Source of the DNA: Epichloe hybrida
Taxonomy: Eukaryota; Ascomycota; Sordariomycetes; Hypocreales; Clavicipitaceae
Assembly: GCA_019022495.1 (NCBI GenBank)
Contig: JAFEKR010000008.1
Coordinates: 558,001-622,000, forward strand
Reading direction: 5' to 3'
Length of the DNA stretch: 64,000 nucleotides
Under the pieces are notes generated by a model that searched no databases, was not told the DNA's origin, and saw only the letters and a program-made list of their open reading frames with translations. A program made the translations under genes and the position numbers. Shown piece by piece: positions 12,420-24,954 of this stretch (positions are counted from its first letter, which is position 1; every line of letters begins with the position of its first letter).

Positions 12420-15400
12420 TTATCGAGCTTGCAGTGTTGATGAAACAAAGATTTTGCTATTCAATCTTTTTTTATACTTACAGCACAAACCCGATTCCTT
12501 GCTGCCAATAAGGCATATTGTTCAGATAGCTTGGTCCTTGAGAGTTTTAATTATCTCGTCATCCCGTTGCACGCTGCATTTTTGTGAAGTAGTGTGGATA
12601 TTCCTCTTTGTCATCCAAGCCAGAAGCACCACAAGACGCCGATCAACGGTCAAGATTAAAAGTTTGATTCAGGCCAACTTCATCACACGGATGTCGATTA
12701 TCCCCCTGGTTGGGCAAAGCCAGCAACAGTGAGTGATGAGATATTACTAGAAACCCGATGTGTTGGCCACAACCTGGAGGAGAGGGGGGGGGGGGGGAAC
12801 AATAAACAAAATCAATACCCAGGCCACAGGTGTAGATTTTTTGCTGGGCCTTCTGCTGAGACCTGCCAGCCAGCCGACCAGACAAGTCGTCCAAGCACAG
12901 TACATCGTGACTCAATGCCTAGCTGCGAAGTAATGTAACCAAAAAGGGGGGGGGGGGGGAAGGGATAGGTAGACTAGCGGCAGAGTCTCGGGCTTCGGAC
13001 AGAACTCATCAACGGAACGACGAAAGAGATTCTCGCCAACACGTTGACGGTTAAGATGAGAATGGATGTCATCATTTTGTCTCCCTTTTCACCGTTTTCG
13101 GTTGGCATTGCATCCATCCTTGCTCTTGGATCAAGGCTTGCTTGCAGTGGTACTCGGCGGAACGAACGGAGAGTGAAGATTCCATGAGCAAAAAAAAAAA
13201 AACACAACCAGAAAGAAACAAGAAAAGTCGTAGGGCCGCCGCCAACCAGGTGAGACGTGAGTCCATGCGTGAAAGACTGAATCCAAGCAAGAGCGTCATT
13301 CTTGCCCGTTGTGCAACGGACAAGACAATGCTAAACCGCGCGACACCTGGCAGGGTTTTCTCCCCCCCCAAAAAAAGAAAATTAATCCAATTTATAATGT
13401 TCAGCACCAGGCTTTTTTGTGGTTGGAGGGTCAAGGCAAAAACTAACTGGCTTGTTTCATGTATACTTTCGCTGCTCGAAGGCCTTTTAATGCAATACTA
13501 ATGATAACGCTTGAGGCTTAGAGGGACAGCCGCTGAAGGAAAAGGCATTAGCGGTGCTCATGAGCGTGAGATATGGTAAGAAAGGAACCTCAATTCAGGC
13601 GGCCCACGGCAGCCACGACGGCTGGACCATGAGGAGTTTAGTTTTTACGGATTCTACCCCGCGGTCACACAGTTCGTCGCGGCATCGTCATGCGAGCTGA
13701 AACAAAGTCGGCGCCAAGCCCCAACTTACATAATATTAGGACCTATGATGGTGTGTGTGTGGTATGTCTCTGGCATAGTATCGTCAGGCCATTTAAGTGG
13801 TCAGGACGGGGCACTTCTTGAACCACCCGACATAAGCAAAAAAAAAAAAAAAAAAAAAAAATTACGATGCCGATGGCGCGGAAAACCTGGAAGTTGATGG
13901 CATTGGCGGCAAAGATGGATCTGCTTGTAGCAGGAAAAAGCACGGCGATTGTGGATTTGTAGAAGGAAAGAAAAAAGAAGGTACAACCCATTGTACACTG
14001 TGAGACGGTAGACATGAATGCTGATCCTCTTGCACCAGCCTGACTCGATGGAGTGGTTTGCCGACAAGTCGACTAATAAAGTGCCTTGCAATTGCTGCAC
14101 TATGTACTTATTACTTGACAAGTGGCAAGTCGCGCATCAGATGCACGGAGGTCAATGGCTCTTTGTGTGTGTAATCATGTTGCCGCTTGCAATTGTGAGT
14201 ACATATGTAATCCGTAGGAAAACAGTGCAGTTTTTTCATTTGCCTTGCACCCTCCCTTGCAAGTTGGTTTTCTACTCGCGAGGAAGGGCAAAAGTAAAAA
14301 AAGCCTTCTTCAATAGGAGGACATGGCATTCCCCACGGCTGCCATGTGTCCATGTAGTCTTTTGTCCACCAACACAAGACGATGTGACGTAACGTGACAT
14401 GATGATGTGCTGGCAGCACTTCAACCCCAGTTTGGCATGCATGGGCAGGCAAGGCAGCCTTGCTTGCCTGTTCAAGTCCCCTTTTTGTTTTTTTCTTTGA
14501 GCGTTTGGGACGTGTCGGCGCTGCGGGAGCCAAACGAGTTCACTGGTTCCCGCTTCACCTCACATCTTCACACATGCTGCTGGAGCAACAAGTCTGCAGA
14601 TGGCAAATGTCGGACCAGCCAGTCAACCATCCCATCATCATGCGTTGTTTATGACTGACCCGTTTGTTCACCTGGAACACGTGTTGTGTTCACGATGGTG
14701 ATGCTCGCGTAATAACTCCCAGCAACCCGAGCCAACGAGAAGGGCTGGCGAGGGTGACGGGGAGGGGGTCCATCACTGGGTTTCTTGCCAAGCGGATTTG
14801 CCTGCTGGGATTTTTATTTGCATGTAGAGACTCGGACAGAAAACGGTCACAGACGCAAGCTAGAGCTAATGTACGGACGTACATGTACATAATACACCCA
14901 CTGCACACATGTTGGGATGGATGCGTGTGAAGGAAGCAAATTTCAAAAAAGGGCGGGCCCACCCAACAAGTCATCGACTCATCGCAAACAAAATGGCCAA
15001 TTTAAGCACTTCGGAAAAAGGAGGCAGGGACGTCCTTGGCCCTTGGGACAATTCGGAGCCACCCTTGTGGGGCCTTGTCAGGGCCAGTTTCTGGGCCGCC
15101 CCGGGAGCCCCACTCGCGAGATTGTGCAGCCATCCCGGATAATGGTCAGTCAGTCATCCAGCTGCCAGTCTGCCATGCCAGTCCATGCCAGTCCATGCCA
15201 GTCCATACCAGTCCGGTCAACTACTTTTGTCGCCGCCCCTTCCCCCACCCTACATACAACTACTCCGAATCCTGCTAGTCTCCGGTCGTTTTCGTCCATG
15301 TACGATAATCTGCCTCAATTACTAACTTATTAGCGGCGTTATGACACCAGCTTCCCTCGTCTTCAGTTTGCAGGAACCCGTGAGTGGGCCGCCTTCTAGA

Positions 15401-17554
15401 ACCGCACGACCAGGCTGCTGTGACCAGGCGGTACCTGCAAGTCGCGCGCCGTGCGTGGCTCTCAACTTGTAGATCCCTGCATGCCCGCCCTAGCTCGGGT
15501 GCCTGACTGAGGCAGCATCTAATAGTCGCCGGTTCCGCACCATCGGTGAAGCCAACGTGGGCGGCGCAGGTTGGCGGCGCGTTACCAATGTTCATGCGTG
15601 AAGCAACTTCGGGCTGTCACCAAGCCAAAGGCACAATTTCTTTATGTTTTTTGGCCTGGCTGCATGCATCTGACACCAGAATCTGTACACGACAACCCGC
15701 CTTTTATAATCCTTTACCGTCTACAGCTCTTACTCCGTGAGCAAAGTATCCGCAACGAATTCGTGTCGTCATGCTTTGTGTTCTGTACTGACCGGCTGTG
15801 GTCTATGTCTTCAGTAGCCGGAACCCGCCAGCGAGACATGGAATAAATGAACAAGTCGTGACCAACCAAGTCGAACCGTCAACCTACCTAGGTACCTAGC
15901 TGAGGGTACTCCATAAAATTTGCTGGTCCATTTATTGGGAATGAAACTTGCCTGAGGGTGCTCAACATGTCAGGAGTGATTTGGCCAGAGTACCAGACTT
16001 GATTTCAAGTATTGCGGTACCTTGCGGTGCGACTCTCATGGAGATGAAGGACTGCATCCAGTTCTCAATTATCATGCCAGGCTGCGAATTGGCAACGAGT
16101 GGGCGTGAAGACCAATACTTCACAGCGGAAACGGGCCGCGATGACCTCCTGCGAATTGGAACCGTGGACCCTTATTGCCTTGGTGCCTCGTTTTATTTCT
16201 CATGTCGGCCAGCCCTGGCCTGGCTTCACTTGTATCTGCGACAAGCATGCCTTTTTTTTTTTCTTTTTTTTTTTTTTCCTTGGTGCCGGGCTAAATGGAA
16301 CCAAGCCGACCCTTGCTTGGACCGACGGTACCTCCACCACCGAACAAAGGAGACTGGATGATATTCTGTCTGTCCGGGTCTGGTTCAATGGAGAATAAGC
16401 TGGCTGGTCCTGGTACTTTGCTAACAGTGCCGGACACTCGGATGAAGCGCTTTCGTGATTCGAGCGCAGCTGCGGTACTTGTATGTATGTATGCGAATGT
16501 ATCTGTGTGCCCCGTGCGTCTGGGTGTCACTCCACACCCCTGCCCACCGTCAACCGTCGCCCCCTTCCGCCCCTTCTTTTCTTCTGGTGCCTTGTGCCTT
16601 GGGCATTCCCCAGGTTGATGGGTCGATGAGCCATTGATGAGCCATTGATGAGCCTTCAGGGACTCGCGCCCTCCAGTTTGTAGGATTGGAGGCCCTCTCC
16701 CCCCCCCAGATGTCATTCTTCAGGTCCCGTTCCTCCCTCGTCCCCTTTCTTTTTCTTCCCACCTCCCGCTGGCCATTCCCCCTCCCCAGCTCCCCAGACC
16801 ATTCACCAGAATCACCACCCACGCGGCACCCAATTCAGTCAGCACGCGGTCTTGGGGTCTTGTTCTTGTCTCCCCCAACTTTGGGTCCTTCTCCATCACA
16901 TTGCTCAATTTGCACCGTATCCTTCAGCGTCGCTACACCAACACTGAAGTCTGCGCTTTAGCATAACAAGAGAGAATAAAAGGAGATTCTTCTTGTTTGG
17001 CCAATATCACCCAAAGGCACTAGCGCGTCGTCCCTGGGGCCCCTCCCGCGATCAGCGCCTTTGAGCTATCTCGCGGCCCACCCCTGGCCGATTGAAGGAG
17101 CTCTCCTTTACCATCACTCATCAGTCACTCCTTTCCCTTGTCACGCAACCGCGCTTCTTTTCTCACCTGCATTCTGCACTCTCTCGACTGCTGCAGCAAA
17201 TCCGATACGACGCATTGTCTGCTACCAATACCTGTTACCTGCTTGCGTTGACGTTGACAACGCACCCACCGGTCTATTCCAATACTCATCCACCACGTAT
17301 TCTGCGTTAGGATTCGCTATCACGCGCTGTCCTGCTCTGAATGCCCCGATTAAATCATTGAGAGCTCGAACTCGGAGCTTTGTTCACCATCGGTTGTGTT
17401 TGCCCGAATCAGCAGTGCATCTGCGACTGGTTGATGCCCTCGTGCCCAAAGGCCAATCCTGCAGTCAAGGGTTGTCTGGGCAAGGCAATCATATCATCCA
17501 GCATTCTGAAAGACTTGCACCCCCAAGGCTCAGTCTCACATTTCAACGGACACA
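12420..17554. other. 5.1-kb gene-free stretch rich in homopolymers
   Basis: No frame here has a convincing start, codon pattern, splice structure or domain. It holds G14 at 12784-12797, G14 at 12946-12959, A11-12 near 13191, A24 at 13838-13861 and a T-rich run near 16252-16277. A short gtccatgcca repeat lies at about 15181-15210. The last kilobase is pyrimidine-rich (cctttcccttgtcacg...), like a long fungal leader, and probably serves the Ime2-like gene downstream. Confidence 0.6.
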
Positions 17555-19973
17555 ATGACAGTAGTCACCGATTTAACGAATCGTGCCTCGTCCCAGGCCC
17601 AGATGGCTCTCGAGGATCGCTTCGAAGTGCTCAAGGAAATCGGAGATGGAAGCTTCGGAAGCGTCGTTCTGGCCCGCGTTAGAACCGCTGGCGCTAACGT
17701 CGCTCGCCGTGGTTCGGTGGTATGTCATGCAATGCCGTCAACAAATCTTGACCTCACTTGTTCCCATGTTTTTTTGTCGCTAAATTTAGATTTCCCAGGT
17801 CGCCATAAAATCTATGAAGAAGACATTTGAGTCATTAACGCCATGCCTTGAATTGCGCGAGGTGGTGTTCTTGAGAACAATTCCCAATCACCCTCACCTT
17901 GTACCAACTCTCGACATCTTCCTGGACCCATATAGCAAGAAGCTACACATTTGCATGGAATATATGGAAGGCAACCTGTACCAATTGATGAAGGCTAGGG
18001 ATCACAAGTGCCTAGACAACTCGAGTGTGAAGAGCATATTGTTCCAGATCATGCATGGTTTGGAGCACATCCATTCGCACAACTTCTTCCATCGCGATAT
18101 CAAGCCGGAGAATATTCTTGTTTCCACATCATCTCATCAAGAATCATCCAACTCATTCCGAAGATACTCTGCGCTCGTCGCACCGCCGTCAATGCCTCCC
18201 AACTATACAGTCAAGCTGGCCGATTTTGGCCTGGCCCGTGAGACGCACTCTAAGCTTCCATACACAACATATGTTTCCACGAGATGGTATCGTGCTCCCG
18301 AAGTTTTGCTGCGTGCTGGAGAGTACTCAGCTCCTGTTGATATCTGGGCTGTGGGTGCTATGGCGGTCGAGGTTGCCACTCTGAAGCCGCTCTTCCCTGG
18401 AGGAAATGAGGTGGATCAAGTCTGGCGAGTCTGTGAAGTCATGGGCAGCCCCGGCAACTGGTACAACAAGGCTGGTGTTCGTGTTGGTGGAGGAGACTGG
18501 CGAGAAGGAACTCGATTGGCCAGTAAATTGGGCTTCTCCTTCCCCAAGATGGCACCTCATGCTATCGACACCTTTCTTCAAGCACCTCAGTGGCCGACAT
18601 CTTTGAGCAACTTTGTTACCTGGTGTTTGATGTGGGACCCCAAGAGTCGTCCCACATCTTCTCAAGCTCTGATGCATGAGTACTTCAACGATGCTGTTGA
18701 TCCCACCAGACCCAAGTCGTCGGCGTCCAAAATCTTGGGCAGAAAGCAATCTGACTTCGGACGTGTCAAGGAATCCGCCAGTAACCACCAGATTACCTCG
18801 AAGCCATCATGGTTCCGGAAGTCTCTAATCGCGCGCAACGAAGCGTCGGAGCAGGGCACCACATCTCAAGCTGCCAACACGGATACTAATCTACCCAGAC
18901 CGTTGCCAGCTTCTGTTGCCCCTATAGTCGAGGTGCCGACTGCCAAGGGACGGGCGCCCGCCGGCAAGCGAAGCACATGGACGAATGGGGTTTCCAACGC
19001 CGCTCCTATGCATATCCTCCCCACGATCCGACCCATTTCTCCCATGTCTGATGCCGTCACTGCTAGAGCCAACAACGGCCAAGGAGAAGTGAAGCAAGAG
19101 AGGACCAAGAAGCTCGGCCGACAGCTCTCCGTTGCTTCCAGCACCAACAACTACACTGAGATGCACCGTCAACAGGCTGAACGCGCTCTCAATGGCGAGA
19201 CTGGTTTGGCGTCACCTCCGAATGGACAGAAAGAAAGCTTCTTCTCTCATCTACGCAAACGGGCTAGACGATTCTCAGGACGCCATCAAACCCCCGCATC
19301 TCCTTCATACGAAGATATGGAAGCTCAAATTGGGTGCGGACCATGGGCCAGCAACAGATCCTCCATGGTTGTAGACCAACAGGGTGGCCCAGTTCCCAAG
19401 GCGGAGGTATACGAGTCATTGGACAAGGCCCTCTGTGAAGTTCAGGGCAATTTGGACTCCCGGTCGGCTGCGGTACCCACGAGCCACCAGATCACGTCCG
19501 GCAGCAAATTGAAGAGGCACCACTCTCTTCCCCAACAGCAAGCTAGATCAGTTGATAATTTGATTGGAGCTGCACGTGGTGGCCCTATATCGAGTCGCAC
19601 CAGGCGGGCCCAGGCGGCGCAGGGAGTACAAAAATATGAGGTCCCCGACGAGGAAGAAGAGCTCCTGGATGAAGCTCTGACCTCTGCTCGGAGGGCCATT
19701 CGAGGTATGGACGGATCGTCTTCATCGAAGCCTCTACGACAATCTGCTAGCAACATTGGCTCGACAAACCCGTATCCTTACCCAAGCCCCTCCCCCTCGG
19801 CTAGTGGCAGTCAAATCCTCTATGGCGACAACCATGAAGTACTGACTCCCAAGCCTCTGGACTTGAACAAAAAAACTGATAGTCAGTACAAGTGGCCGAC
19901 ACCACCATATGAGGGTAGCGAGTGGGGAGCATCAGCATCCGCAAGTATTTGGGCTGCAGGGAGTAGGTTTTGA
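17555..19973 (+). CDS. Ime2/RCK-family protein kinase
   Basis: Exon 1 is 17555-17719 and exon 2 begins at 17799 (779 residues) or at 17790 (782 residues). Both acceptors are in frame; the ttcccag site is preferred because it places VAIK next to the Gly-rich loop as in relatives. Kinase landmarks: GDGSFGSVV at about residue 30, catalytic Lys in VAIKSMKK, HRDIKPEN at about 153, DFG at about 197, activation loop TTYVSTRWYRAPE with the T-x-Y pair, and CMGC features through WYNKAGVRVGGGDWREG. The C-terminal half is long, Ser/Pro-rich and unstructured. Ime2-type kinases act in meiosis in yeast and in development, light response or self/nonself control in filamentous fungi. A nuclear/cytoplasmic developmental role here is inferred from family. 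Confidence 0.93.
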
Positions 19974-21210
19974 CCTAGCAACATCACGCTACCGGGAGCT
20001 CTTCCTCGGGGACACCACGATAGCTGATCTATCGGGCACTGAACAACGAAGCAAAAAGTTATGTTTGTGGTTTCACGTCGCATTTTCTCAGCGTTGGGTG
20101 GTATCTGGCGAATCATTTCAACTTTGGATTCATACTCCGCAATTTTTCTTCCCCGTTACATTGACAGTGATATCATTTAACGACTCAATCCGTTTTCACA
20201 CCACAATCTTTTGTCATTGGTCAGATTGTGCCAGAACTCCAAATGATCCGGGTTTTAATCTTCGGATCATTTGTTATCTCGCTCACGAGGATTGCATATT
20301 TGACGAGCAGTCGAGCCCTCTTATTGGGAATTCTTTCTTTGTTTAGCTTCAATCACCCTTTTCAGCGGCGTGAGCACCAAATACCCCTTATAGACTGGAG
20401 AGGGCAATTCGACACGAGCCCCTCGTTAACAGCGTGCAGCAATTTCATTGAATCGAGCAATAGCTTCTCTATGTCGCAATTTAACTTGTGTGTATTCTTA
20501 TACTGCTATACTACTACATTTATCGGTGGCGTTTGGAAGTAGTACTGGGTCGGGGTTTTTTTTTTTTTTTTGGTGAAAGAAAAAAAAAAAACAGGCAGAG
20601 CATGTTTGCAAGGGCAGGATTCAATCCATCAGGCTGAGCCTCCGCGTTTCGGCTCTGCGAATGCTCGGCACGACATGCAAAGGCAGGATTTTCCCATCTA
20701 CCATTAGCTCTTTGACTTGATCTATTTGCAACAAAGAGTGTGCGCACGTGGGGGAAGATCTATAGACATATATGCCACCGATCAGCGTGATATCGCGGCT
20801 GAGGTGATGAACAATAATGTATTTAATTGGCTACTTTCAAATACTGGCAGCATCCACACAAATTGTGGTTTGTGATTTTATTTTTGCATTCTTGTGCTCC
20901 GTAGATAAGTCCCTCTTGCTACTTTGTGTTCTTTTCGACAGCGGAATGAATCAAACCCGCTGGAATGATGAAGAAACGGACCCGTAGCCAAATGTTAGGC
21001 AGATTGCTCGAGTTCGTGGCTGGTAAAGCGTGTCTGTCATCTGTTGATGATGACTTGCTTGATTCGAGACGCACATTGAATTCAATGCCGGCCTAACCTA
21101 ATGATTATGTAGCTTGCTTCGCTTCGCTTCTCGTGTGGCAAGCTGAGAAAGCGGGCAGCTTTTCAAGGCTCGCGAACCCACTTCTGACTTGCCCCCACTA
21201 TCCTATCCTG
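19974..21210. other. Intergenic, downstream of the Ime2-like kinase
   Basis: No gene seen. It contains T16 at 20556-20571 closely followed by an A-rich run, and two loosely similar gcaaRggcaggatt segments near 20607 and 20678. The latter look faintly like tRNA T-arm sequence but do not fold into a tRNA. Confidence 0.5.
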
Positions 21211-21802
21211 TTGCACGAAAAAAAGAGGCGCAGCCGACTGGCGGGGAAGGATGCAGACGGAGGCAAAGAGTGATCAGAAGAGAAGATGATGATGTAGAAT
21301 TGCTATCTAGGAACTCGGAATCTAGCAAGGAAAAGGAAGCTTATTATAAGCTTCGCTTCAAATCTATATCGATCAGTGATTCTAGGTATTCAAACGAAGC
21401 CTACGATGAAATGCGATAACAAACACGCGATGCGGGAAGCTGCATCGTCCAACGAAGAGGGGATGACGAGAGTGATGCCTGAGGCTGCGATGTGAGGCTG
21501 CGAATATCCTCAACAACTTGGCCACTAATTTCTGCGTGCTTTATCTATCCCCTATATGCCTTGCGATGCACCTCCTAGCTTTTAGTATCTTCTATACCTA
21601 GAGCTATCTCTCTGTAATAGCTAGGCCTTTAGTGTGGTATTTTTAGCTAGGATAGTGGTGTATATAGTAGGATTTAAACTTATGCACTTGGAAGTTATAG
21701 GTCTCACAGACCTTCCAGGCTTATAACTGTTGCATGAAAAAAGAGGCGCAGCTGACTGGCCACTCATTTCTGCGTGCTACATATATCCCCTATATGCCTT
21801 GC
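21211..21802. repeat. Rearranged dispersed repeat upstream of the Hsp70-like gene
   Basis: Two sequence blocks occur once apart and once fused. Block A (gttgca-gaaaa-gaggcgcagc-gactgg) is at about 21210-21241 and 21729-21759. Block B (ggccact-atttctgcgtgct...cccctatatgccttgcga) is at 21520-21566 and 21757-21804, directly joined to the second A. Between them, 21570-21728 is A+T-rich with ctag words, like RIP-affected sequence. A hairpin with arms gaagctta/taagcttc lies near 21338-21357. Probably remnants of a repeat with a partial second copy; no coding capacity. Confidence 0.6.
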
Positions 21803-21806
21803 GACA

Positions 21807-21838
21807 CATCCATCCATCCATCCATCCATCCATCCATC
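21807..21838. repeat. (catc)n microsatellite
   Basis: About seven tandem copies of the tetranucleotide catc/atcc follow directly after the fused repeat block and precede the Hsp70-like start codon by about 130 bases. Confidence 0.9.
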
Positions 21839-21964
21839 GCTGGATGTCAAGGTGTCATTCATTGGGTTGACACGACGAAAGTGGACTCTACGGAGTGCTC
21901 TGTGGTGTGCTCAATCATCTCGAACTTGAGCTGGAGCTTGACCATATCATTCGTCAGCGCCGCC

Positions 21965-24231
21965 ATGAGCCTCAATCTTCCCATTCGAAGCCCTCCCCCA
22001 AGTGCCACTAGTGGTTGCAACAGGGACAGTCGAAATTACTTTACCAGTTATACGCCACCGAGCTCGACCGAGGCTATCGATGGCCCGGTCAGGGAGCAGA
22101 AAGATGCCGTGCCAGTCACTGATCGTTTGATCGTGGGCGTGGACTTTGGGACAACCTTTTCCGGCGTGGCAGCTGTGTATACCTCGACACCCGATGACAT
22201 CGAAATCATCAAGACTTGGCCCGGTGGCAACGGCATCACCTCAGACAAGGTCCCTACAGAAATTGCCTACAACCTACCTGCCAGTGCTCCCCCCGGCGCA
22301 GACCCAACAGCCAAATGGGGCTTTCAGTTCCGCCCCGAAGAGTCACGTCTACGGTGTATCAAGCTATTTCTTGATCGGTCGCAGAAGCTCCCCTTTTACG
22401 TGAGCCCCTTGGACACGGCGGCGCAACTCAAACGCTTCAACAAGAACGTCGTGGACGTTGTGAGCGATTATTTGACCCATATTTATCAACATACCATGGA
22501 TACCCTAACTCGACGATACGGCGAATCTTTCATGGCGACGACCAAGGCCGAGTTTGTCTTGACGTGTCCGGCTGTTTGGAGCGACGCTGCCAAGAACACT
22601 ACGCTGCTGGCTGCAGAGCGCGCTGGCATGGGCGGTCGTTCCGAAATTCAGATGATTAGTGAACCGGAGGCGGCGGCTGTCTATACGTTGAAGGCGATTC
22701 AACCAAATCACCTGAATATCGGGGACAACTTTATAGTTTGTGATGCAGGCGGCGGTACCGTTGAGTAGGCTCTTTCCTTCTTATTCTCCTTCTTTATTCT
22801 TTTGGCGACATACGTCTCTTGAGGGTCTCTAGGAGTGGGAAAAGCTAATGTGTTCGTTCTGGACAGCTTGATTGCGTACAAGATTATTTCATTGAAGCCT
22901 CTGCGGGTAGAGGAGTCTGCGGTTGGAACCGGTGGCCTGTGTGGCAGCGCCTTTCTCAACTATAGATTCGAAGAGCATGTTCGGAACCGCCTCGGGCAGG
23001 CGCGGTTCGACGAGATGAAGACAAGAAAGGGCAAGACATGGCAGATGGGGCTGAAATTTTTCGAGGAGTTTGTCAAGCGCACCTTCAATGAGGACGAGTA
23101 CCAGGAGATCAACGTCCCGTGAGTTACTTCCTCCTGCCCAGGTGTGGGACCGTGTGGCCGACTCATGATGCGCCGACATGTCTCTTGGGAGAGATTCGGA
23201 TGCTAATTTTGGAGGCATCAAGTTTCCCTGGCTTAGCCGACGATGAAGAAGCCGGGATTGACTCTGGCTTTCTGCTCATGACGGCAGAACAAATCAAAGA
23301 CATCTTTGAGCCCGTGGTGAAGGAAGTCTGTGATCTGGTTCAGGGGCAAGTGCAAGGTCTGCGAGCCAAAGGAGGCATCGTGTCTGGCGTCGTACTGGTT
23401 GGCGGGTTCGGACAAAGCGATTACCTCTACAGACGTCTGAAAGCACACTTTACCAGTGCAGCGCCGCCGCCGTACAGTGAACGGCCGACGCACGCCCATG
23501 CTAATGCTACGCAAGAGAATGGATCGATTGAGGTGATGCAGCCTGTATACGCCTGGACTGCCGTCGTTCGCGGAGCGGTGCTGAGAGGACTCGAGGGCAA
23601 CATGGTGATTTCACGAAAATCCAGAATGCACTACGGCACATCCTATGCTACCGTGTACGACGAGGAGAAGCACTCTGTCAGCGAGCGGTACTGGTCGCCA
23701 TTGTGGGAGCGGTGGATGGTTTCCGACCGGATGCAATGGCATATTGCCAAGGTACGTTGTTGCCCTCCTTTCTCCTCTCTCCTCTCTGCCCCCTTGTTGA
23801 CGTTTGTTTCATTTTACCTCCCGGTATGCTGTTCCCATTTGCGCATACGTGCTAATCATTTGTAAAAAAATTATAAAAAAAAAAACGAAATAAAAACAGG
23901 GCGAGAGCCTCTCGCCGTTATCACCAATCGCATTCCACTACACACGAAACTTCCGACCAGGTCAGTCCCTTATTGTGACGGACGACTTGATAGCGTGTGA
24001 TGCAGACGAGCCTCCTGCGGCGTACACGCGGACTTGATGCACGTATGCACCCTGACGACGGATCTGAACGCCGTCCCGCGCAGCTTGTTCTCGCGCCTAA
24101 CGACTACGCGAGGCGTCGAGTTTGACAATCTCGATTTCACGCTGGAAATGATTGTGGACAGTGCAGGGCTGGGATTCGAGTTGAAGGTGGCTGGGGTGCG
24201 GTATGGGAGGGTAGAGGCCGAGTTTCACTAG
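21965..24231 (+). CDS. Hsp70-like actin-fold ATPase, frameshifted near its 3' end
   Basis: Exons 21965-22764, 22867-23118, 23223-23751 and 23900 onward join in frame. The start was chosen at the Kozak-like cgccgccATGagc; frames further upstream run into repeat sequence. Motifs: VGVDFGTTFSG phosphate-1 at about residue 57, ISEPEAAAVY, VCDAGGGTVDLIAYK phosphate-2 (formed by splicing), VGTGGLCGS, and VVLVGGFGQSDYLYRRL adenosine motif. This is the divergent fungal Hsp70/HSPA12-like group without a canonical substrate-binding domain. The exon 2/3 intron uses an AAG acceptor with a good gctaat branch site. In exon 4 the frame reaches TGA at 24035-24037, while the family-like C-terminus (VCTLTTDLNAVP to GVRYGRVEAEFH) continues in another frame to 24231. 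This is a frameshift from mutation or assembly error. Function and substrate unknown. Confidence 0.82.
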
Positions 24232-24954
24232 GGGGGAGAGGGGGGGACTGTGTTGTGTTGTGTTGTTTTGGGTGGAAAGGATGAATCTACATACTGCATC
24301 TGGGTGCATCAAAGTATTTGGATAATAAAGAGTACAGCGTAATAGCTGGCAACGATTGAGTTGCAGTCGATAAGATGAGACAGATGACGGACGGCGGCCC
24401 CCGCCCTGCCCGTCTGGGAGGGATATATGTATGTATGTATTATATGTATGTACGGAGTACACATGTAGGGATGTGGAGACTCGACATTCGAGAGACGCGA
24501 ATGGACGATATTCTTCCGTCTCGCAGCCCTCGCAGCCCATCCGTTGAATTTCCTTGAAACGTCGTCGACATTGGCCATGGTACGAAAGCCGGAAGCCGAC
24601 CAACAAGGGCAGACAGACCATTTTCTTACAAACATATAGCGCATACGGACTAGACCTTTTCTTACTTCTTTCTCCTCGGCCGCAAGCTAATAACAACCGC
24701 CTCAATGGACGACGCGCCCTCGTGAGATTTACCATTCTGCATCTAATCCGTACATCTTACTCCGTACATCTGCTGTCTGCGGGCCCCCTCGCACCCCTGT
24801 CTGTCGCTGTCACCCCTCGTCATTCCCGGCCGGTCGAAAGTCGAAGCATCTGCCCAGGAGAAAGGAGAAGAGGAGAAAGAGGAGAAGAGGGGAAAAGAGG
24901 CAAGGAGGACATCCATCAAGCTGCAATCCCATCATTACTGGGCAGGCAGCCGCC
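24232..24954. other. Intergenic between Hsp70-like and SET-domain genes
   Basis: No gene. It contains a gtat-rich tract at about 24423-24451 and two exact copies of the TACGGAGTA element (24451-24459 forward, 24758-24766 reverse). The last 100 bases are purine-rich (aggagaagaggagaaagagg) before the SET-domain start. Confidence 0.6.

Noticed and set aside
17061..17558. Upstream frame whose stop overlaps the kinase ATG as ATGA
   Set aside because: It opens with TTG, not ATG, so it is not a credible translated uORF.
20605..20700. tRNA-like fragments with gcaggattcaatcc
   Set aside because: No cloverleaf can be formed; left as short similar segments only.
23119..23141. 23-base intron option in the Hsp70-like gene
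   Set aside because: Too short for splicing; the 104-base intron to 23222 keeps frame, has a gctaat branch site and gives the expected NVPFPGLADD.
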